A stretch of 64,000 bases of DNA from NCBI GenBank assembly GCA_963720235.1, contig OY970389.1:3472001-3536000 (forward strand). The letters run 5' to 3'. The notes beneath the pieces were generated by a model that did not search any database, was not told the origin of the DNA, and saw only the letters and a list, made by a program, of their open reading frames with translations. The DNA comes from JACMLC01 sp963720235. Its GTDB lineage: Bacteria; Acidobacteriota; Blastocatellia; Pyrinomonadales; Pyrinomonadaceae. The position numbers and the translations under genes are program-made. Within the stretch, counting starts at the first letter, position 1; each line of letters starts with the position of its first letter. Below are positions 62,072-64,000 of the stretch, in pieces.

Positions 62072-63286
62072 ATGACTCACAAGAACTACAGATTGTTAGT
62101 AGGTTTGGCACTCGCCATAGTTATTGGCTTAGCAAGCGTCTCACTTCTTGATACTCCCACCACATCAGCGCAAAGCGGAGTGCCACGGGGTACGACGACG
62201 ACCTTCGCTATTTTGGCCGGCCAGGCGGTGACGAGCACGGGCTTATCCGTGGTCAACGGCGATCTGGGTATCAGTCCGGGAACTGCACTCACCGGCTTTC
62301 CTCCGGGGATCATAAACGGAGCGACAGAATTAGGTAATCCGGTCGCGGCTCAGGCTCTGGCCGATGCCCAAGTCGAGTACGCTTATCTGGATGGCTTGCC
62401 GTGCGGCACTAACTTGACCGGTCAAGACCTCGGCGGGATGACACTGATGCCGGGCGTCTATTGTTTCGATTCCTCGGCGCAGTTGACGGGAACGCTCATT
62501 CTCGACGCGCAAGGCTCGTGTGATTCCCTCTTCGTTTTCCAGACCGGGAGCACACTCACGACCTCAGTCGCTTCGTCCATTGAAGTGATCAATAATCCGT
62601 GCGCTATAAACTGTCGTGGCGGGGCGAATGTGTTTTTTCAGGTTGGCAGTTCCGCGACTATCGGCACAGGCTCTCAATTTGTCGGAAACATTGTCGCTAA
62701 CACTAGCGTCACCTTGAATTTCGGCGCGAGCGTGGCCGGTAGTGTCTTTGGTCTCATCGGAGCAGTGACGCTCGATAGCAATAACATCTCCGCCTGCGGC
62801 ATGAACATACCGCCAACACCGACACCAACACCGACGCCTTCGCCGACAGCTTCTCCCACGCCTTCTCCTGATCCTACGCCGACACCGACAATTACATGCG
62901 CGCCCAAGGTGACGGGCGGCGGGCAGATACCTGTTCCCGATCCAAATAGCAATAACCCGCTTGCCACCGGCGAGGGCCGCGCTACCTTTGGCTTTAACTC
63001 GCAGCCGGAAAAGAACTGTACGATTGGCGAGGCGAAAGGCCACTTCAACTACGTCAACCATGTGACTGGCCTGCACGTTAATGGCAAGGTTCTCAACTCA
63101 CAGTTAATCGCGCCGAACACCGTCCGGTTCTCCGGCGAGTGCGGAGCGGGCTGTTCTTTCACTGTGACGGTACAAGATAACGGCGAACCGGGTACATTCG
63201 ATACCTTCGGTTTGGCCGTGACAGGTACAAAGAACGAAGTCAGGTCGCTGCGTGTTATTAGTCGCGGGAACATTCAGTTCCATTAA
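62072..63286 (+). CDS. Secreted ice-binding-like (DUF3494) protein
   Basis: The 404-residue product has a signal peptide (about residues 1-33). Residues about 40-245 match the ice-binding/DUF3494 beta-helix: FAILAGQAVTSTGLSVVNGD, LGISPGTALTGFPPG, LTPGVYCF-like LMPGVYCFDSSAQLTGTLIL and VFQTGSTLTTSVASSIEVIN. A Thr-Pro repeat linker (TPTPTPTPSPTASPTPS) follows, then a C-terminal beta domain with VTGGGQIPVP, FGFNSQPEKNC and GTKNEVRSLRVIS. Family members bind ice in cold-adapted organisms or serve as adhesins; which applies here cannot be told. GAAAGGGATC precedes the start. A clean terminator follows at 63315. Confidence 0.88.
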   Translation: MTHKNYRLLVGLALAIVIGLASVSLLDTPTTSAQSGVPRGTTTTFAILAGQAVTSTGLSVVNGDLGISPGTALTGFPPGIINGATELGNPVAAQALADAQVEYAYLDGLPCGTNLTGQDLGGMTLMPGVYCFDSSAQLTGTLILDAQGSCDSLFVFQTGSTLTTSVASSIEVINNPCAINCRGGANVFFQVGSSATIGTGSQFVGNIVANTSVTLNFGASVAGSVFGLIGAVTLDSNNISACGMNIPPTPTPTPTPSPTASPTPSPDPTPTPTITCAPKVTGGGQIPVPDPNSNNPLATGEGRATFGFNSQPEKNCTIGEAKGHFNYVNHVTGLHVNGKVLNSQLIAPNTVRFSGECGAGCSFTVTVQDNGEPGTFDTFGLAVTGTKNEVRSLRVISRGNIQFH

Positions 63287-63314
63287 AAACTGGCGGCTAA
63301 TCTGTGACCACTCA

Positions 63315-63356
63315 AACCCCGGAGGCGATTCCTGTTGCCTCCGGGGTTATTTTATT
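63315..63356 (+). terminator. Rho-independent terminator of the ice-binding-like gene
   Basis: CCCCGGAGGC, a 10-base loop and GCCTCCGGGG form a perfect 10-bp stem followed by TTATTTTATT. Confidence 0.93.
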
Positions 63357-63382
63357 CAGGACACCATCCCCAAAACTTAGTA

Positions 63383-63412
63383 TTGACGCGGATAAGCCTG
63401 CCAGCTTATGAT
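63383..63412 (+). promoter_or_regulatory. Probable promoter of pilT
   Basis: TTGACG, an 18-base spacer and TATGAT are good sigma-70 elements. The pilT start is about 190 bases downstream, so a long leader is expected; the intervening 63413-63601 holds no gene I can support. Confidence 0.5.
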
Positions 63413-63601
63413 GTTTATGGCGTCTCCGGGCCATTTAACTTCTCCGGTGTCGCTATCCACAGCCCGCACAGAGACTTGCCCGAAAGACAGCGTTTCCGAG
63501 CCCCGAAACGCTCAGCGAATCCCGAATACAAAGAGAAAGCGACTCGCCTCACTCTTAACCACCCGATTCCCGTGCGGAAAGGTAAACGGTTCTAACCCCT
63601 T

Positions 63602-64000
63602 ATGTCTCAAAAGATTGACGACCTCCTGCGCGCCGCATCTAGCGCCGGCGCGTCCGACCTGCATATCAAGGTCGGAAACTTCCCCTTTATGCGTATCGGC
63701 GGCGAGTTGCGCCCCGTCGTGGACTCCATGCGGCTGACGCAGGAAGACACGCTCGATATGGCCTTCTCCATGATGTCCAACAGGCAGAAGCAGCGTTTTA
63801 AAGAAGTCTGCGAAGTTGACATCGGCTACGGCGTCCCCGGCCTCGGACGATTTCGCGCAAACATTTTTCAGCAACGCGGCACAGTCGGCATAGTCATGCG
63901 CGTCATTCCAGACCAGATGCGCGGCATGTCCGAACTGATGCTGCCGCCCGTCATCGAAAAGATTTCGGACGAGCAGCGCGGTCTGATTCTAGTGACAGGC
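63602..64000 (+). CDS. pilT: Type IV pilus retraction ATPase PilT (3' cut by window edge)
   Basis: The first 133 residues are visible, from ATG 63602 to the window end. MSQKIDDLLRAASSAGASDL and HIKVGNFPFMRIGGELRPV form the N-terminal PAS-like domain of PilT-type secretion ATPases. VPGLGRFRANIFQQRGTVGI and ISDEQRGLILVTG lead up to the Walker A, which lies just outside. PilT powers pilus retraction for twitching motility at the inner membrane. PilU is a close alternative that the visible part cannot exclude. Confidence 0.9.
   Translation, partial: MSQKIDDLLRAASSAGASDLHIKVGNFPFMRIGGELRPVVDSMRLTQEDTLDMAFSMMSNRQKQRFKEVCEVDIGYGVPGLGRFRANIFQQRGTVGIVMRVIPDQMRGMSELMLPPVIEKISDEQRGLILVTG

Noticed and set aside
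63335..63595. 86-residue + frame between terminator and pilT
   Set aside because: It begins within the terminator, has no ribosome site and covers the pilT promoter.

Overview
The window looks like chromosome from a GC-moderate, Gram-negative environmental bacterium. The best guess is Acidobacteriota, class Blastocatellia (Pyrinomonas-like). The guess rests on the style of the genes: many secreted FG-GAP/VCBS proteins, zinc-ribbon Ser/Thr kinases with a formylglycine-enzyme-like domain, FHA-ABC fusions, TPR/PEGA proteins, and intergenic inverted repeats built from short repeated words. No rRNA, phage, plasmid, transposase or CRISPR signature was seen. Taxonomy is inference.

Layout. 1-6181 (+): FAD amine oxidoreductase (5' cut by the window edge), a polytopic membrane protein, glycerol kinase and glycerol-3-phosphate dehydrogenase, each separated by a hairpin-forming repeat. 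6345-9908 (-): secreted proteins (one GH75-like), a small acidic protein and a histone-H1-like gene broken by one in-frame TAG. Then tRNA-Thr(CGT). 10145-13072 (-): DJ-1/PfpI fused to a ferritin-like domain, LexA and a SYLF protein. 13357-20623 (-): three tandem paralogous secreted zinc metalloproteases with FG-GAP repeats. 20780-22440: RsbRD-like protein, small charged protein, TlpA-like lipoprotein. 22461-34029 (-): an envelope signalling cluster consisting of Ser/Thr kinase, two TPR proteins, zinc-ribbon membrane protein and FHA-ABC transporter. 34592-35275 (+): MerR-like regulator with an apparently leaderless promoter. 35337-35713: large nested palindrome. 35752-39918 (-): nucleotide pyrophosphatase-like enzyme and LeuS. 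40250-47657 (-): TIR protein, nSTAND ATPase-WD40, intracellular subtilase and stand-alone propeptide-like protein. This is the best candidate for an undescribed conflict or defence system. 47988-55177 (-): secreted proteins, S9 peptidase, PQQ-type sugar dehydrogenase, endonuclease IV and dipeptidase. 55649-56734 (+): IlvE. 56822-61161 (-): two more FG-GAP surface proteins. 62072-64000 (+): ice-binding-domain protein and the start of pilT.

The most pervasive feature is a set of about 19 intergenic inverted repeats whose arms are made of degenerate short words (for example GGATGAAGGCGGAAGG, GCGCAAAG, GCAGTAGGCAATGGGCAG). They fill spacers between stop and start codons, run into the ends of several genes, and in one case appear to supply a gene's signal peptide. 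Product names come from motif recognition by eye; no database search was possible.
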